Of a DNA stretch of 64,000 nt, positions 40,422 to 49,337 are shown piece after piece. The translations under genes and the position numbers were made by a program. Source of the stretch: a virus. The notes beneath the pieces were generated by a model, which ran no database searches, was not told the origin of the DNA, and worked only from the letters and a program-made list of their open reading frames with translations. Position 1 is the stretch's first letter, and each line of letters starts with the position of its first letter. The stretch covers positions 21,192-85,191 of the IMG/VR virus record IMGVR_UViG_3300020392_000010. One strand, written 5' to 3'.

Positions 40422-41612
40422 TTATAAGTTTAATTTTAAAGTTTTATTCACCTTAGATTCTATAGTAGGCCTAAGTTCCATACTGTGTGATTTTTTTACA
40501 TAATCAAATAAGGCTAGTTCTTTTGATTTTGCTTCTATTTCTATATCAAAAAGATTGCCAATTTGAGGAATAGCGTCATATAAGTAATCTGCATGAGACC
40601 TTTCCATAACAGAACTATCTTCATTTAGTCTTTTACTGCTACTAAAGTGAGCAAGTGGACGCACACTAGCTGGCCAGGTTGAAGCAGCTAGTTTGGCAGC
40701 TTTTTCTTGAGATAAACCACCTGTGCAAAACAAGTGATGAAAGAAATCGAATGTAATAGGAATATTAATATGTTTGTATAAACCTTCGTATAGATCAATT
40801 ACGCTATATTGACTAGCTTTATCGTCATTTTCTACAACAAGACGCGCTTTAGTAGATTCAGAAAGTTTACTAAAGTTTTTTACAAACCTAGATAATGTTT
40901 CTTTTTTATTACCATAGGCACCTCCTACATGAATATTTAAACTATAGTTGTGATTTTTAGGTAAGCCCATTAAATCTAGTATAGTAGAATGCTTGTCTAA
41001 TTCGTTTATAGAGTTGTAAACTATTTTTTCGTTTGGACTAGGAAGTACACAAAATTGACCTGGATGAAAGCCTACTCTTAGATTGTTTTCCAGTATGTAC
41101 TTTCCTATTTCTGCAAGTTTGCTTTTTATTTGATTGTAATTTGGTAATTGATTGAAATCATATTCGCTCATCCATGGAAAAAGACTACTAGACATTCTGA
41201 ATATTCTTATATTGTTTTTAGCATTCCATTTAAGAATAACTAAAAGATCTTCTACATTTTGTATAGCTAGGTTACCTGCTTTTTTACATAGCCATTCCAT
41301 GTAACCTTTTTTTGAAACATCATAATCTGATATTTGAACTGTTTTATCTACTAATGTTCTTTTAGTTATAGATTTAAAGGTTCTAAAGCTAGTGTTAAGG
41401 GAACTAGCAGACTTTCCTTTTTCATCATATACTAGAGTTGAATCATACCATTTTTCTATTATGCTTTCGTCTGTTATATGTACTTGATTACAATTTTTAT
41501 GTAACCATTTATTAACGCTATATTCAACAACAGGACTTTGCATTCCCCTGTTAGTTGATATATTATGTTCTTTCAATGTAAGGTTTATACAACAGTATCC
41601 TAAGTTATTCAT
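40422..41612 (-). CDS. uvdE: UV damage endonuclease UvdE-like
   Basis: 396 residues. Family motifs LGYCCINL at the N-terminus, RIFRMSSSLFPWMSEY, VGFHPGQFCVL, LNIHVGGAYG, LVVENDD and FDFFHH provide the metal ligands (His/Glu/Asp) of the TIM-barrel UVDE. It nicks 5' to UV photoproducts. A region of about 75 residues between the first and second conserved strands is longer than in bacterial homologues. First gene of a leftward four-gene set. Confidence 0.9.
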   Translation of the reverse strand: MNNLGYCCINLTLKEHNISTNRGMQSPVVEYSVNKWLHKNCNQVHITDESIIEKWYDSTLVYDEKGKSASSLNTSFRTFKSITKRTLVDKTVQISDYDVSKKGYMEWLCKKAGNLAIQNVEDLLVILKWNAKNNIRIFRMSSSLFPWMSEYDFNQLPNYNQIKSKLAEIGKYILENNLRVGFHPGQFCVLPSPNEKIVYNSINELDKHSTILDLMGLPKNHNYSLNIHVGGAYGNKKETLSRFVKNFSKLSESTKARLVVENDDKASQYSVIDLYEGLYKHINIPITFDFFHHLFCTGGLSQEKAAKLAASTWPASVRPLAHFSSSKRLNEDSSVMERSHADYLYDAIPQIGNLFDIEIEAKSKELALFDYVKKSHSMELRPTIESKVNKTLKLNL

Positions 41613-41667
41613 ATTTATATTATACTAATAATTTATGATATTATACACTAAATTAAAAAATAGTTTA

Positions 41668-41675
41668 AATAAATA
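41668..41675 (+). promoter_or_regulatory. Late promoter-like element AATAAATA
   Basis: AATAAATA, 20 nt before the ATG at 41696 of the zinc metalloprotease gene, in the divergent gap with uvdE. Spacing equals the other late elements. Confidence 0.5.
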
Positions 41676-41695
41676 AACAAGAGAAGCGTATTTGT

Positions 41696-42490
41696 ATGAA
41701 AAATTTTATAGAAACATTTAAGATATTTGAATCAAAAAATCGGGTAAACGGATTAGAAGAGTTTATTAACACGTTAAAGGAAAATTTTAAAGAATATCAC
41801 AGTGTAATAGATGATTTAAAATCATACATATTAAAATCTGGATGCGAAGCTATTGGGTTTGACACCCTATATGGTGCTTCTGGAATATCAAAAACCGATA
41901 AATGTGTAATTGCAGATAAAGTACTTAAAGAACCTATTGAAAAAGCACTTTACGTAATACTTCACGAAGTATCTCATCAGTATCAATATTCTAAGTATGG
42001 AAAAAACGTAATGTGGGATTCATATAATTCTAATATAGATATAGAAAAAGCGGTCGACCTGCTAATGAATATTGAATTAGTAGCAGATAGATTAGCTATT
42101 ATCAAAACTAAACATTTATTAGATTCAAATGGCGTAAAAAACTACAAAGAAGTAACGGCAGTCTATCCTAAAATGTCTAGGCAATATTTTAAAAGTCATT
42201 TAGAATCCTTAAGAAAAAGCGTAAATGATAAAAAAATAGAAGACGTAGATGGTGTAAACAATATGATGCACAATAAACTTAAAGAAAAACCAAAACCTAT
42301 TGTATTTAAAAATCATAATAGACCAAAGCCTAAGCAATTTAAAAATCAAATAGAAATAGATAGAATATTAGATAAATTATCCGATACAGGCTGGTCTAGT
42401 TTAACTGACTCTGAAAAATCTACATTAAGATCTGCTAGTAATAAACCAAGTAGTAAGCCGCCTAGTAGCAATCAGTTAAACCTATTTTAA
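41696..42490 (+). CDS. Zinc metalloprotease-like protein with capsid-targeting-like start
   Basis: 264 residues. MKNFIETFKIFESKN resembles head-targeting leaders (I-F-E site). Zinc motif VILHEVSHQYQ (H90, E91, H94) with a downstream IELVADRLA (E127/D131) as third ligand. After a Pro/Lys-rich linker comes DKLSDTGWSSLTDSEKSTLRSAS, a short helical module seen at C-termini of Bacteroidota proteins. The last residues QLNLF match the bacterial sliding-clamp-binding motif. A packaged and injected protease is a possibility (inference). Substrate unknown. Confidence 0.7.
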   Translation: MKNFIETFKIFESKNRVNGLEEFINTLKENFKEYHSVIDDLKSYILKSGCEAIGFDTLYGASGISKTDKCVIADKVLKEPIEKALYVILHEVSHQYQYSKYGKNVMWDSYNSNIDIEKAVDLLMNIELVADRLAIIKTKHLLDSNGVKNYKEVTAVYPKMSRQYFKSHLESLRKSVNDKKIEDVDGVNNMMHNKLKEKPKPIVFKNHNRPKPKQFKNQIEIDRILDKLSDTGWSSLTDSEKSTLRSASNKPSSKPPSSNQLNLF

Positions 42491-42505
42491 ATAAATAAAA
42501 ATAAA

Positions 42506-42733
42506 ATGAAAGAATTTTTAAATATAGGTCAATTAATATTGTGCCTAACATTCTGTATATTATGGCCATCCTGGTTAAAAGACGGGTATCTAGAAAACGG
42601 TTACTTAATAATCGCAACGTTTATAGCTGCATATGGAGGATTTATAGCTGGTTTATACTGGTATATTAAAAATAAATTTAAATGGAAAAGTTGGAAAGAA
42701 ATTTGGAATAAAATTACTTCCAAAAAACATTAA
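42506..42733 (+). CDS. Two-helix membrane protein
   Basis: 75 residues with two hydrophobic segments (LILCLTFCILWPSWL, about 9-23, and IATFIAAYGGFIAGLYWYI, about 36-54) and a Lys/Trp-rich cytosolic tail. Follows the metalloprotease by 15 nt. Convergent with the next gene, overlapping it by 20 nt. No family recognised; a holin-like or accessory membrane role is possible. Confidence 0.6.
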   Translation: MKEFLNIGQLILCLTFCILWPSWLKDGYLENGYLIIATFIAAYGGFIAGLYWYIKNKFKWKSWKEIWNKITSKKH

Positions 42734-43064
42734 CTGATATAAGCAATACTGCTAAAATGAGAGATACAATTACTTTTAAAGTAATAGTTTCATTAAAAAA
42801 GTAGTTTACCATTATTGCATAAACTAACATTCCTATTCCAAATCCTATAAATCGGGTAGGCCATAATAATCCCCCTACTCCTTCAACGGTGTATTTAGTT
42901 CCCCATATAAATAAAAATGATATAGGTATACCGCATATTGCTAATAGCCATTCATTTTTACTAAACCAATTCCACTTAAACTGACCATTTAATTGTATGA
43001 AAACAGCAATATGCCCAATCATAAAGAAAAATAAACCATATATAAATGAATTAATATTACTCAT
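42714..43064 (-). CDS. Four-helix membrane protein
   Basis: 116 residues with four hydrophobic stretches (about 9-25, 42-56, 66-88 and 97-115). Ends the leftward topoisomerase operon. Conserved-looking GVGGLLWPTRFIGFGIGM between helices 2 and 3. Function unknown. Confidence 0.65.
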   Translation of the reverse strand: MSNINSFIYGLFFFMIGHIAVFIQLNGQFKWNWFSKNEWLLAICGIPISFLFIWGTKYTVEGVGGLLWPTRFIGFGIGMLVYAIMVNYFFNETITLKVIVSLILAVLLISVNVFWK

Positions 43065-43065
43065 A

Positions 43066-43260
43066 TTACATTAAGTCGCTTTCATCCTGTAAAAATTCTT
43101 CAAACCTTTTTATTATAAGTGCATTAAAATCACTATTGAATTTTTCCATATAAAGTTCATCAACTTCTTTAGAAAGTTCATCAAGTAAATCTTGGCATTC
43201 ATACAATTTTTTAAGTATATTTTGAGCTTTAGTTAAATTTTCATTTGCAGGGCTTATCAT
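43066..43260 (-). CDS. Small helical protein
   Basis: 64 residues, probably a coiled coil (LKKLYECQDLLDELSKEVDELY). Gaps of 1 and 2 nt to its neighbours show a coupled operon. Not recognised. Confidence 0.6.
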   Translation of the reverse strand: MISPANENLTKAQNILKKLYECQDLLDELSKEVDELYMEKFNSDFNALIIKRFEEFLQDESDLM

Positions 43261-43262
43261 AT

Positions 43263-43655
43263 CTATCTTAATTTTATTTCAAACCTTTCTTCCATATTAC
43301 ATAACACTTCTTCTGGTACATCATGTGTATCTACTCCATTATGCCTATTTTCAACTATTAGAGAATATACGATGTAATTATTATCTTTTGCTATTTTATA
43401 ATAAGGATCCATTTCCCACTTTTGAGTAAAGGTATTTGAAACAACTATTTTAGATTCACCCGCAATCATAAAAGACAATACTGATTCTTGACACCATTGA
43501 TGAGCATCTTTTAACTTATTTGGGTTAAAAATATACTCTCCAGTAATAGAGTCTACAAAATACATATCAGATTCTAAATGCGTTCCTCCAATAGACTTTG
43601 CTAATGTCGTTTTTCCTGCTCCAGGGACTCCTCTAAGTAAAAATAGTTCTTTCAT
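43263..43655 (-). CDS. P-loop ATPase/polynucleotide-kinase-like
   Basis: 130 residues. Walker A GVPGAGKTT at residues 9-17, HLESDMYF as the DxD/Y metal part, VVSNTFTQKWEM as the switch region, and VENRHNG with the lid Arg. This is the small AAA_33/PNK-like kinase fold seen in many phages. Substrate (polynucleotide 5' end or small molecule) unknown. Same operon as gp52. Confidence 0.75.
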   Translation of the reverse strand: MKELFLLRGVPGAGKTTLAKSIGGTHLESDMYFVDSITGEYIFNPNKLKDAHQWCQESVLSFMIAGESKIVVSNTFTQKWEMDPYYKIAKDNNYIVYSLIVENRHNGVDTHDVPEEVLCNMEERFEIKLR

Positions 43656-43686
43656 AAGTATATTATACTAAATATATTTAACAAGT

Positions 43687-43836
43687 TTAAACCCACTGTT
43701 TGCAATATAGATTAATTAATATAGTTTTAGCCATTTTAAACTCATCAACTTTATATAATTTTAAATTGTACGCAATGGCCACTGATTTCAAATGAGGTAA
43801 AGCTTCTGATATTGTCATTTTTCCAAAATCTTTCAT
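43687..43836 (-). CDS. Small ORF, 49 aa
   Basis: 49 residues from ATG 43836, starting MKDFGKMTISEALPHLKSV. It sits 4 nt after the gp52 stop in an otherwise gene-free gap of about 185 nt and keeps a codon use like its neighbours. Function unknown. Confidence 0.5.
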   Translation of the reverse strand: MKDFGKMTISEALPHLKSVAIAYNLKLYKVDEFKMAKTILINLYCKQWV

Positions 43837-43840
43837 ATTA

Positions 43841-45190
43841 TTATTTGTTTTTAATTATTACTTTTTTAAGATCGTTTAAATCTTTTTTATACATATCAAT
43901 AGGTAAAGTTAATTTAACTACATTTAATTCATTTTCTTTTTCTTTCTTTTGAGAAAGAAGTTCTGTATATTTTTCTTTAGTAAGAGTATGTATAGGCATA
44001 GATAATAGGTAACTATATGAATCATCTACTTTGTCAAAAGTATGTTTTTCAAGCCATATTACAATTTGTTTTTTTGGAACATTATTTATTTTAAGTTTTT
44101 CATTTATTATGGCTTTAATAAAAGCTGCTTTATTTGAAAGAATTATCACTTGCTCACCAAGTGTTTTTATTAGATAATCTTTTCTTTTATCGTAATATGT
44201 TAATCTAAAATTTACAAAGTATTTAATAATATCCTTTACATTATCGAAAATCTTAAGTTTACCATTTTCGTCTAACATAGTTAGATTTTCAGACTGTTTT
44301 TCTTCCATTTTTAAAAACCTACTTAATCTTTTAGATTTTATAAGTTTATCTAGGTCTGCCCTTTTAAATTTTAAAGTGTAATCTATGTTAGATTTTGAAT
44401 TATCGTCATATGTGGCTATTTCTCTAGAATCCTCTTTACTTATCAAATATTTGTCATATTTTTCATAAGTAACCGAGGGAGGAAGCTCTGATATATGAAC
44501 GGTTGATGTATTTTTTACATCATATATTCCTTTTAATATCCATGTTGAAGGATTAGTTTCATCTCTAGTGCAGCTTCCATTAAATCCTCTATACCACGGT
44601 TTAGGTTCATCATATCTTTTTTTAGATAATTCTTTTATACAAGAATCTATAAGGTCTATGGGGTTTCTGTTTAATATATTTGTTGCAAAACCAACTGCAA
44701 TTCCAGATCCACCATTTAATAACACAGTAGGTATTATAGGTAAGAAAAAACTTGGTTCTATTTCTATACCTTCTTCATACCGAGGCTCTAATAATTCAAA
44801 ATCTTTATATAAAAGCCTAAAGTTTTCATTTAGTTTTGTTGAAATATATCTAGGAGCACCTGCCTCAGGGGACCTTAATGATCCAAACTGACCTATTTCA
44901 TCAAGAAGAGGCATTGAATTTTTAAAACCTTGCGCCATTCCTATTATGGCAGATGAAAGGGAGGCATCACCATGATGATAATTAGCATCAGAAGCAACCT
45001 TTCCACCTAATTGAAATATTTTTAATGGTTTGTTATTAGATCCCTTCCATACTTTAGAAGCTATATGTATAACCTTACGCTGTGTGGGTTTAAATCCATC
45101 TATAACTGAAGGTATAGCCCTATGTTCTATTACATACTTTGCATAATTTCCATAATCTTGATCTAAATATTCTGTTACTGTTTTTTCCAT
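43841..45190 (-). CDS. gp52: DNA topoisomerase II, medium subunit gp52-like
   Basis: 449 residues (T4 gp52: 442). ParC/GyrA-like breakage domain: RAIPSVIDGFKPTQRKV, DANYHHGDASLS, GSLRSPEAGAPRYIST with the catalytic Tyr, and FFLPIIPTVLLNGGSGIAVGFAT. Together with gp39 it relieves supercoils during replication. The ATG overlaps the stop of the preceding 55-aa ORF (TAATG). Confidence 0.93.
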   Translation of the reverse strand: MEKTVTEYLDQDYGNYAKYVIEHRAIPSVIDGFKPTQRKVIHIASKVWKGSNNKPLKIFQLGGKVASDANYHHGDASLSSAIIGMAQGFKNSMPLLDEIGQFGSLRSPEAGAPRYISTKLNENFRLLYKDFELLEPRYEEGIEIEPSFFLPIIPTVLLNGGSGIAVGFATNILNRNPIDLIDSCIKELSKKRYDEPKPWYRGFNGSCTRDETNPSTWILKGIYDVKNTSTVHISELPPSVTYEKYDKYLISKEDSREIATYDDNSKSNIDYTLKFKRADLDKLIKSKRLSRFLKMEEKQSENLTMLDENGKLKIFDNVKDIIKYFVNFRLTYYDKRKDYLIKTLGEQVIILSNKAAFIKAIINEKLKINNVPKKQIVIWLEKHTFDKVDDSYSYLLSMPIHTLTKEKYTELLSQKKEKENELNVVKLTLPIDMYKKDLNDLKKVIIKNK

Positions 45191-45357
45191 TATTGTTGTT
45201 TTTCCTTCAATGCTTGTTTAAACATTTCTGATAATTTTTTATCGTCAGGGATAGTGTCTTTTAAAACTGCTCCTGCATGCATATATCCTTGCTTGTAAGA
45301 CCATATTAGTAATTCTACTATTTCTTTAAAGTCTTGTGATTTTTCTACTTTATTCAT
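45190..45357 (-). CDS. Small ORF between topoisomerase subunits, 55 aa
   Basis: 55 residues from ATG 45357, starting MNKVEKSQDFKEIVELLIWS. It begins 1 nt after the gp39 stop and its stop overlaps the gp52 start, so it bridges the two subunits. Helical and charged. The exact fit strongly suggests a translated gene; function unknown. Confidence 0.65.
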   Translation of the reverse strand: MNKVEKSQDFKEIVELLIWSYKQGYMHAGAVLKDTIPDDKKLSEMFKQALKEKQQ

Positions 45358-45358
45358 A

Positions 45359-47230
45359 TTAATTTATATTTAAAATTTTAATTTTTCTAGGGCTTGAGTC
45401 TTTTCCAAACCAAATATTTAAACTCTCTCTATAGTTTTTATCGTTTACTATTTTAATAACCCTTGGATTTTTTATTATTTCTTCATATTCTGCGTCTTCT
45501 AATGAGGCTAGACCCTTTTTATACTCTATATTCCATTTACTTATAAATTTTTCATTAGAGGACCATTTTTTATATTCTTCGTCAGAATAAAATTCTAAAA
45601 CCTTATTTGCTTTCTTAGCTACTACAATAGGTGTCATTACTTTATGAATAACGCCTTTTTCAAACAATTCAGGCCAATATTTGTTAAAGAAGTTTATTAA
45701 AAGAGAAGCAATTGAGTCTCCATCCGGGTCTGCATCAGTATATATGTATATTTTACCATATCTAAGAGCAGTTGGCTCCTCACCTAGTTTTAAACCCAAT
45801 GCCGCCATTAAATCTTTAACCTCATCATTTTGTATCACCTTTGAGTTAGGTAATTCACTTACATTTAAGAATTTTCCTTTAAGTGGAAAAGCTCCTATTG
45901 TTTGAGAGTCTCTAAATTTTCTAACAGCACTTAATGCCGATAATCCTTCATATATACCTAGTATACAGTTATTTCTATTGCCTTTTTTCTTTGCATCTAT
46001 TAGTTTTAAAACTTTAGAACTACTTAGATTTTTATTTAACTTTCTTAATTCAGCTCGTTCCTCTGCCAGTTTCTTTCGCTCTACCCAGTCTAACACGGAT
46101 TGTATTATTTCTGATTTAAATACCTGTTTTGCTATTTTTTCACTTACATTGTGTGAGGTTTTAAAATATTTCTTTTCAGTTATTAATTTTTCTTTGGTTT
46201 GAGATGAAAAAGCTGGGTTAATAATAGTACTATCTATAAATACATATAAATGATTTCTAATATCATTGGGTTTAACTGCTACTTTGTATTTTTTATGAAT
46301 CATTTCACGTAAATACGATATTAATTGATCAGATATGTAATCTACGTGATTACCGCCGTCCTTTGTGTGAACTGAATTAACAAAACTAACATTATTAAAT
46401 CCATCTTTAGATTTTGCAAAACCTATTTTCCAATTTTCAGATTCTTCGTAAAAATACTCTGAATCTTGAACATATAGGCGTATATAATCTTCAAATTTCT
46501 TAAATTTTAAATCATTTGTAAACTTATTTCCATCCTTTAGAGTAGTTACTTTTATTTTTAGTTTTTGATTGCACGCAGCAGCGTCTAAACATCTCTTATA
46601 TAGTATTCTATGAGTGTTTTCGTCTATAGATCCCATATTAAACCTAGAAAGTTCTGGAAAATATAAAATTTCAGTAAATCCCCTAGCCGCTTTTGTTATT
46701 TTAGGTTTACTTTTACTATTCATGTTGTTTTTAAACACTTGATGGAATTTATTAGTACCATCACACGTGGTTATAACAAATTTAGTGCTAAATATATTAG
46801 TCAAAGTAGATCCTACTCCGTTTGTACCAGCTACGTTCCTATCTTTAGTGTCATCAAAGTTGCTACCTGCCTTTAAATTTGAAAATATCATTTCAGGTAT
46901 CCATTCTTTATGTTCGGGATGCTTTTTAACAGGTATTCCTCCATTATCCCATACTGAAATACTGTTATTATTTAAATCAAATGTTACACGTATTTCGTTT
47001 AGTTTATTATTTCTCCTATGTTCGTCTATTGAATTAGATAGGATTTCATCAAATAATTTTATAAAGCCAGGGTTGTATACAACTTCTTTAAGTTCAACGT
47101 TTAATCCATCAAAAAGATACTGATCGCCGCTATGCGCTTTAGTAGAGCCAACATACATGTAAGGCCTATGTAAAACATGCTCTATATCGGTTAATTTTTG
47201 ATATTTAGTTGCTAATTCTTTCTTTTTCAT
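45359..47230 (-). CDS. gp39: DNA topoisomerase II, large subunit gp39/gp60-like (single ORF)
   Basis: 623 residues from ATG 47230; the open frame to 47287 adds 19 residues that do not fit the family. GHKL ATPase: FDEILSNSIDEH, DNGGIPV, GTNGVGSTLTNIFS, then QTKEKL, and a TOPRIM part with NCILGIYEG and YIYTDADPDGDSI. T4 splits this subunit into genes 39 and 60; here it is intact. ATP binding drives strand passage with gp52. Confidence 0.93.
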   Translation of the reverse strand: MKKKELATKYQKLTDIEHVLHRPYMYVGSTKAHSGDQYLFDGLNVELKEVVYNPGFIKLFDEILSNSIDEHRRNNKLNEIRVTFDLNNNSISVWDNGGIPVKKHPEHKEWIPEMIFSNLKAGSNFDDTKDRNVAGTNGVGSTLTNIFSTKFVITTCDGTNKFHQVFKNNMNSKSKPKITKAARGFTEILYFPELSRFNMGSIDENTHRILYKRCLDAAACNQKLKIKVTTLKDGNKFTNDLKFKKFEDYIRLYVQDSEYFYEESENWKIGFAKSKDGFNNVSFVNSVHTKDGGNHVDYISDQLISYLREMIHKKYKVAVKPNDIRNHLYVFIDSTIINPAFSSQTKEKLITEKKYFKTSHNVSEKIAKQVFKSEIIQSVLDWVERKKLAEERAELRKLNKNLSSSKVLKLIDAKKKGNRNNCILGIYEGLSALSAVRKFRDSQTIGAFPLKGKFLNVSELPNSKVIQNDEVKDLMAALGLKLGEEPTALRYGKIYIYTDADPDGDSIASLLINFFNKYWPELFEKGVIHKVMTPIVVAKKANKVLEFYSDEEYKKWSSNEKFISKWNIEYKKGLASLEDAEYEEIIKNPRVIKIVNDKNYRESLNIWFGKDSSPRKIKILNIN

Positions 47231-47339
47231 ATTTTTTTTTACTAATAAAACATGATTAGTTTTTAAGATATGTATATAATATACCAAATAAATAACATAT
47301 ATAAGTATCCCTATTGATAAAAAGACGGTTACTTATAAG

Positions 47340-47347
47340 GATAAATA
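47340..47347 (+). promoter_or_regulatory. Late promoter-like element GATAAATA
   Basis: GATAAATA (within AAGGATAAATAACT), 21 nt before the ATG at 47369, in the divergent gap with gp39. Confidence 0.55.
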
Positions 47348-47368
47348 ACTAAAATAATACACACACAA

Positions 47369-47602
47369 ATGAAGAAGAATGTTGTAATGAACCACGCTCA
47401 ATTCATGGCTGCTGCCAATGCAGCTGCTGCAAAATACACTGTTAAAGCTAATACTGCTCAGAAAGATGAAAGCGGTACTAAAGTAAAACAAGATTTATCT
47501 AAAGTTGAGGGACAGGGTACTGCTTCTATCCAAAGATTTACTAAGTCATTTTTAGCAAAAGCTAAAAGTAAAAAAGTAGTAGGCGGAGGAAAGAAAAAAT
47601 AA
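47369..47602 (+). CDS. Small basic Ala/Lys-rich protein
   Basis: 77 residues. Starts MKKNVVMNHAQFMAAANAAAAKY and ends KAKSKKVVGGGKKK. Strongly basic, helical, with no Cys. Codon use is close to that of capsid genes, suggesting high expression. A late element precedes it. It may bind DNA inside the head or be a minor virion protein (inference). Confidence 0.65.
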   Translation: MKKNVVMNHAQFMAAANAAAAKYTVKANTAQKDESGTKVKQDLSKVEGQGTASIQRFTKSFLAKAKSKKVVGGGKKK

Positions 47603-47613
47603 TTCATAAAAAC

Positions 47614-47874
47614 ATGAATACTAACAAAGCTTTAAGTTTTGAGAAATTTTCTGTCCTTGAAAAAAAGGGAGCTCTTAAAAAATTAGTTGGAAAAGATCCA
47701 GATGAGGAATTAACAACTAATGATGCTAAAAAACTAGGAAAGAAAATAGCTAAAATGGACGGTAAAAATAAAAGAAAATACGTAGGTATTATTAATTTTC
47801 TAGGCGCTTCGTGTGATATTTACAATGAGCTTTGGAAAAATTACACTAAAACTAGAGATAGTTTAGCAGACTAA
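47614..47874 (+). CDS. Small basic protein with capsid-targeting-like start
   Basis: 86 residues. The start ALSFEKFSVLEKKG resembles the head leaders, with V-L-E as a possible protease site. The mature part is Lys-rich and helical (DAKKLGKKIAKMDGKNKRK). Follows the 77-aa gene by 11 nt and precedes the tail-tube operon. Possibly an internal head protein. Confidence 0.6.
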   Translation: MNTNKALSFEKFSVLEKKGALKKLVGKDPDEELTTNDAKKLGKKIAKMDGKNKRKYVGIINFLGASCDIYNELWKNYTKTRDSLAD

Positions 47875-47892
47875 TATAAAATATCATTACCT

Positions 47893-48711
47893 ATGAAAAT
47901 TTACGAGTACGAAAATGTAAGTGCTAAAGACGGAGGCGTAATCTTTCAAGTAGTATTAAGTCACGATATATCTTGGAAGATAGTAGACGGAACAACTAAG
48001 TTTGAACAATATCTCGTAAATACAAATATTCACGAAATGGATGTGTTTCCTGATTTAAATTTTAAAAAAGCAAGTGCCACTTCTACATACTACATACTAA
48101 GTGAAGCAGTTTTACTTAAGCAAAAATTAGATTTATTAACAGAATTTGTAAAAAAGCAACTAGTTAAAGACTATGAATTAGAAATAAATTCTAACTCTTC
48201 TGGTAATAATAGAAATATAACAGACAATATAGTAAAAGAAGCAACAGAAAAATACTTTAAGAATACATCTTTTAACGTAAAAATAAATACTAAAAGAATA
48301 GTTTTTAGAGGAGTGGCATCATCTTTAGATCAAGGAAGTCCTAAAATAGTTTTAAAAGCGTCTACTCATATGGTAGACACTTTAGAAAATCAAACAATAA
48401 ATAACTGGAAAAATGTAAACTTAAACGTTTCAGGAAATGGGGCTAACCTAAATATAAATAGTGAAACGCCAATTAACATAGCCAATTTACAAGAGTATGA
48501 TAGAGTAGATAATAAAATGGAAAACTCTCTAGTTGAATTAATACTTCCTTCTTTAATATTAAAATTTACAGGTGATCCAGTAGAAACTCAAAAAATATGG
48601 TCTGGCGATGAGGACGCTTCTCAAGAGCTTCTTACATCTCAATTAGATAAACTAACATCCGGAGGAAGAATGGACAAGGATACTATTGAAATGAAAAAAA
48701 ACCTTGAGTAA
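47893..48711 (+). CDS. Unknown protein upstream of tail tube
   Basis: 272 residues, mixed alpha/beta. Contains IFQVVLSHDISWKIVDG, a helical middle, a beta-rich VKINTKRIVFRGVASS and an Asn-rich stretch. No T4 equivalent recognised. By position just before gp19 it may be a tail or neck protein. No SD. Confidence 0.7.
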   Translation: MKIYEYENVSAKDGGVIFQVVLSHDISWKIVDGTTKFEQYLVNTNIHEMDVFPDLNFKKASATSTYYILSEAVLLKQKLDLLTEFVKKQLVKDYELEINSNSSGNNRNITDNIVKEATEKYFKNTSFNVKINTKRIVFRGVASSLDQGSPKIVLKASTHMVDTLENQTINNWKNVNLNVSGNGANLNINSETPINIANLQEYDRVDNKMENSLVELILPSLILKFTGDPVETQKIWSGDEDASQELLTSQLDKLTSGGRMDKDTIEMKKNLE

Positions 48712-48716
48712 AAAAA

Positions 48717-48724
48717 GATAAATA
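48717..48724 (+). promoter_or_regulatory. Late promoter-like element GATAAATA
   Basis: GATAAATA, 22 nt before the tail-tube ATG at 48747. Confidence 0.55.
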
Positions 48725-48746
48725 AAATAAAATAATTTACACAATT

Positions 48747-49319
48747 ATGGCAGGCTTACCACATTTTGATAATTCTACAGCAGCTACTAATTATTACGAA
48801 CCAATATTTTTAAATCAGTTCGAAGTAATCATTAACTTACCAAGTACTATTCAAGGTACTAATGATGGATTACTCGTTGAACACGTTACTAAAATAGAAG
48901 GTCTTCCTGAATTAACAGGTGTTGGTACTGTAGAGCAATTTTACAAATTTGCTAGACGTACATTCGCTTCTGGAAAACCAGCAAAAACAGATGCTCAATT
49001 AACAATTAATTTTGAAGTTAACTTAAACGAGGAAAACGATATGTATGTATATAACATGATGAGAGCATGGGGAGATTTAACATTTGATCCACTTAACGGT
49101 AGACAAGGTCTTAAAAAAGACTATATTGGATCAATTAAAGTAGTTATCTTTAATAAAGCTCAAGAAATATTTAGAGAATTTAATTTTAGCCCAGCTTATT
49201 TATATGATCCACTATCAGTAATGAATTTAGAATATAAATCAGAAGGACTTTATCAATTAGCCGCTAAATTTCAATGTGACTCATTTAGAGAAACTAGAAT
49301 AGGAGCAATTGAAGTATAA
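48747..49319 (+). CDS. gp19: Tail tube protein, T4 gp19-like
   Basis: 190 residues (T4 gp19: 163). Family pattern: FLNQFEVIINLPS, VEHVTKIEGLPELTG, FARRTFASGKP, AQLTINFEVNL, YVYNMMRAWGDL, FDPLNGRQGLKKDYIGSI and YLYDPLSVMNLEYKS. Its hexameric rings build the inner tail tube. It has its own late element and is followed by a 309-aa acidic protein. Confidence 0.9.
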   Translation: MAGLPHFDNSTAATNYYEPIFLNQFEVIINLPSTIQGTNDGLLVEHVTKIEGLPELTGVGTVEQFYKFARRTFASGKPAKTDAQLTINFEVNLNEENDMYVYNMMRAWGDLTFDPLNGRQGLKKDYIGSIKVVIFNKAQEIFREFNFSPAYLYDPLSVMNLEYKSEGLYQLAAKFQCDSFRETRIGAIEV

Positions 49320-49337
49320 TAAAAACTAAAAACTAAA

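Noticed and set aside
47893-48711. T4 gp15 tail completion protein
   Set aside because: Same length (272 aa) and a nearby position, but no sequence resemblance could be seen.
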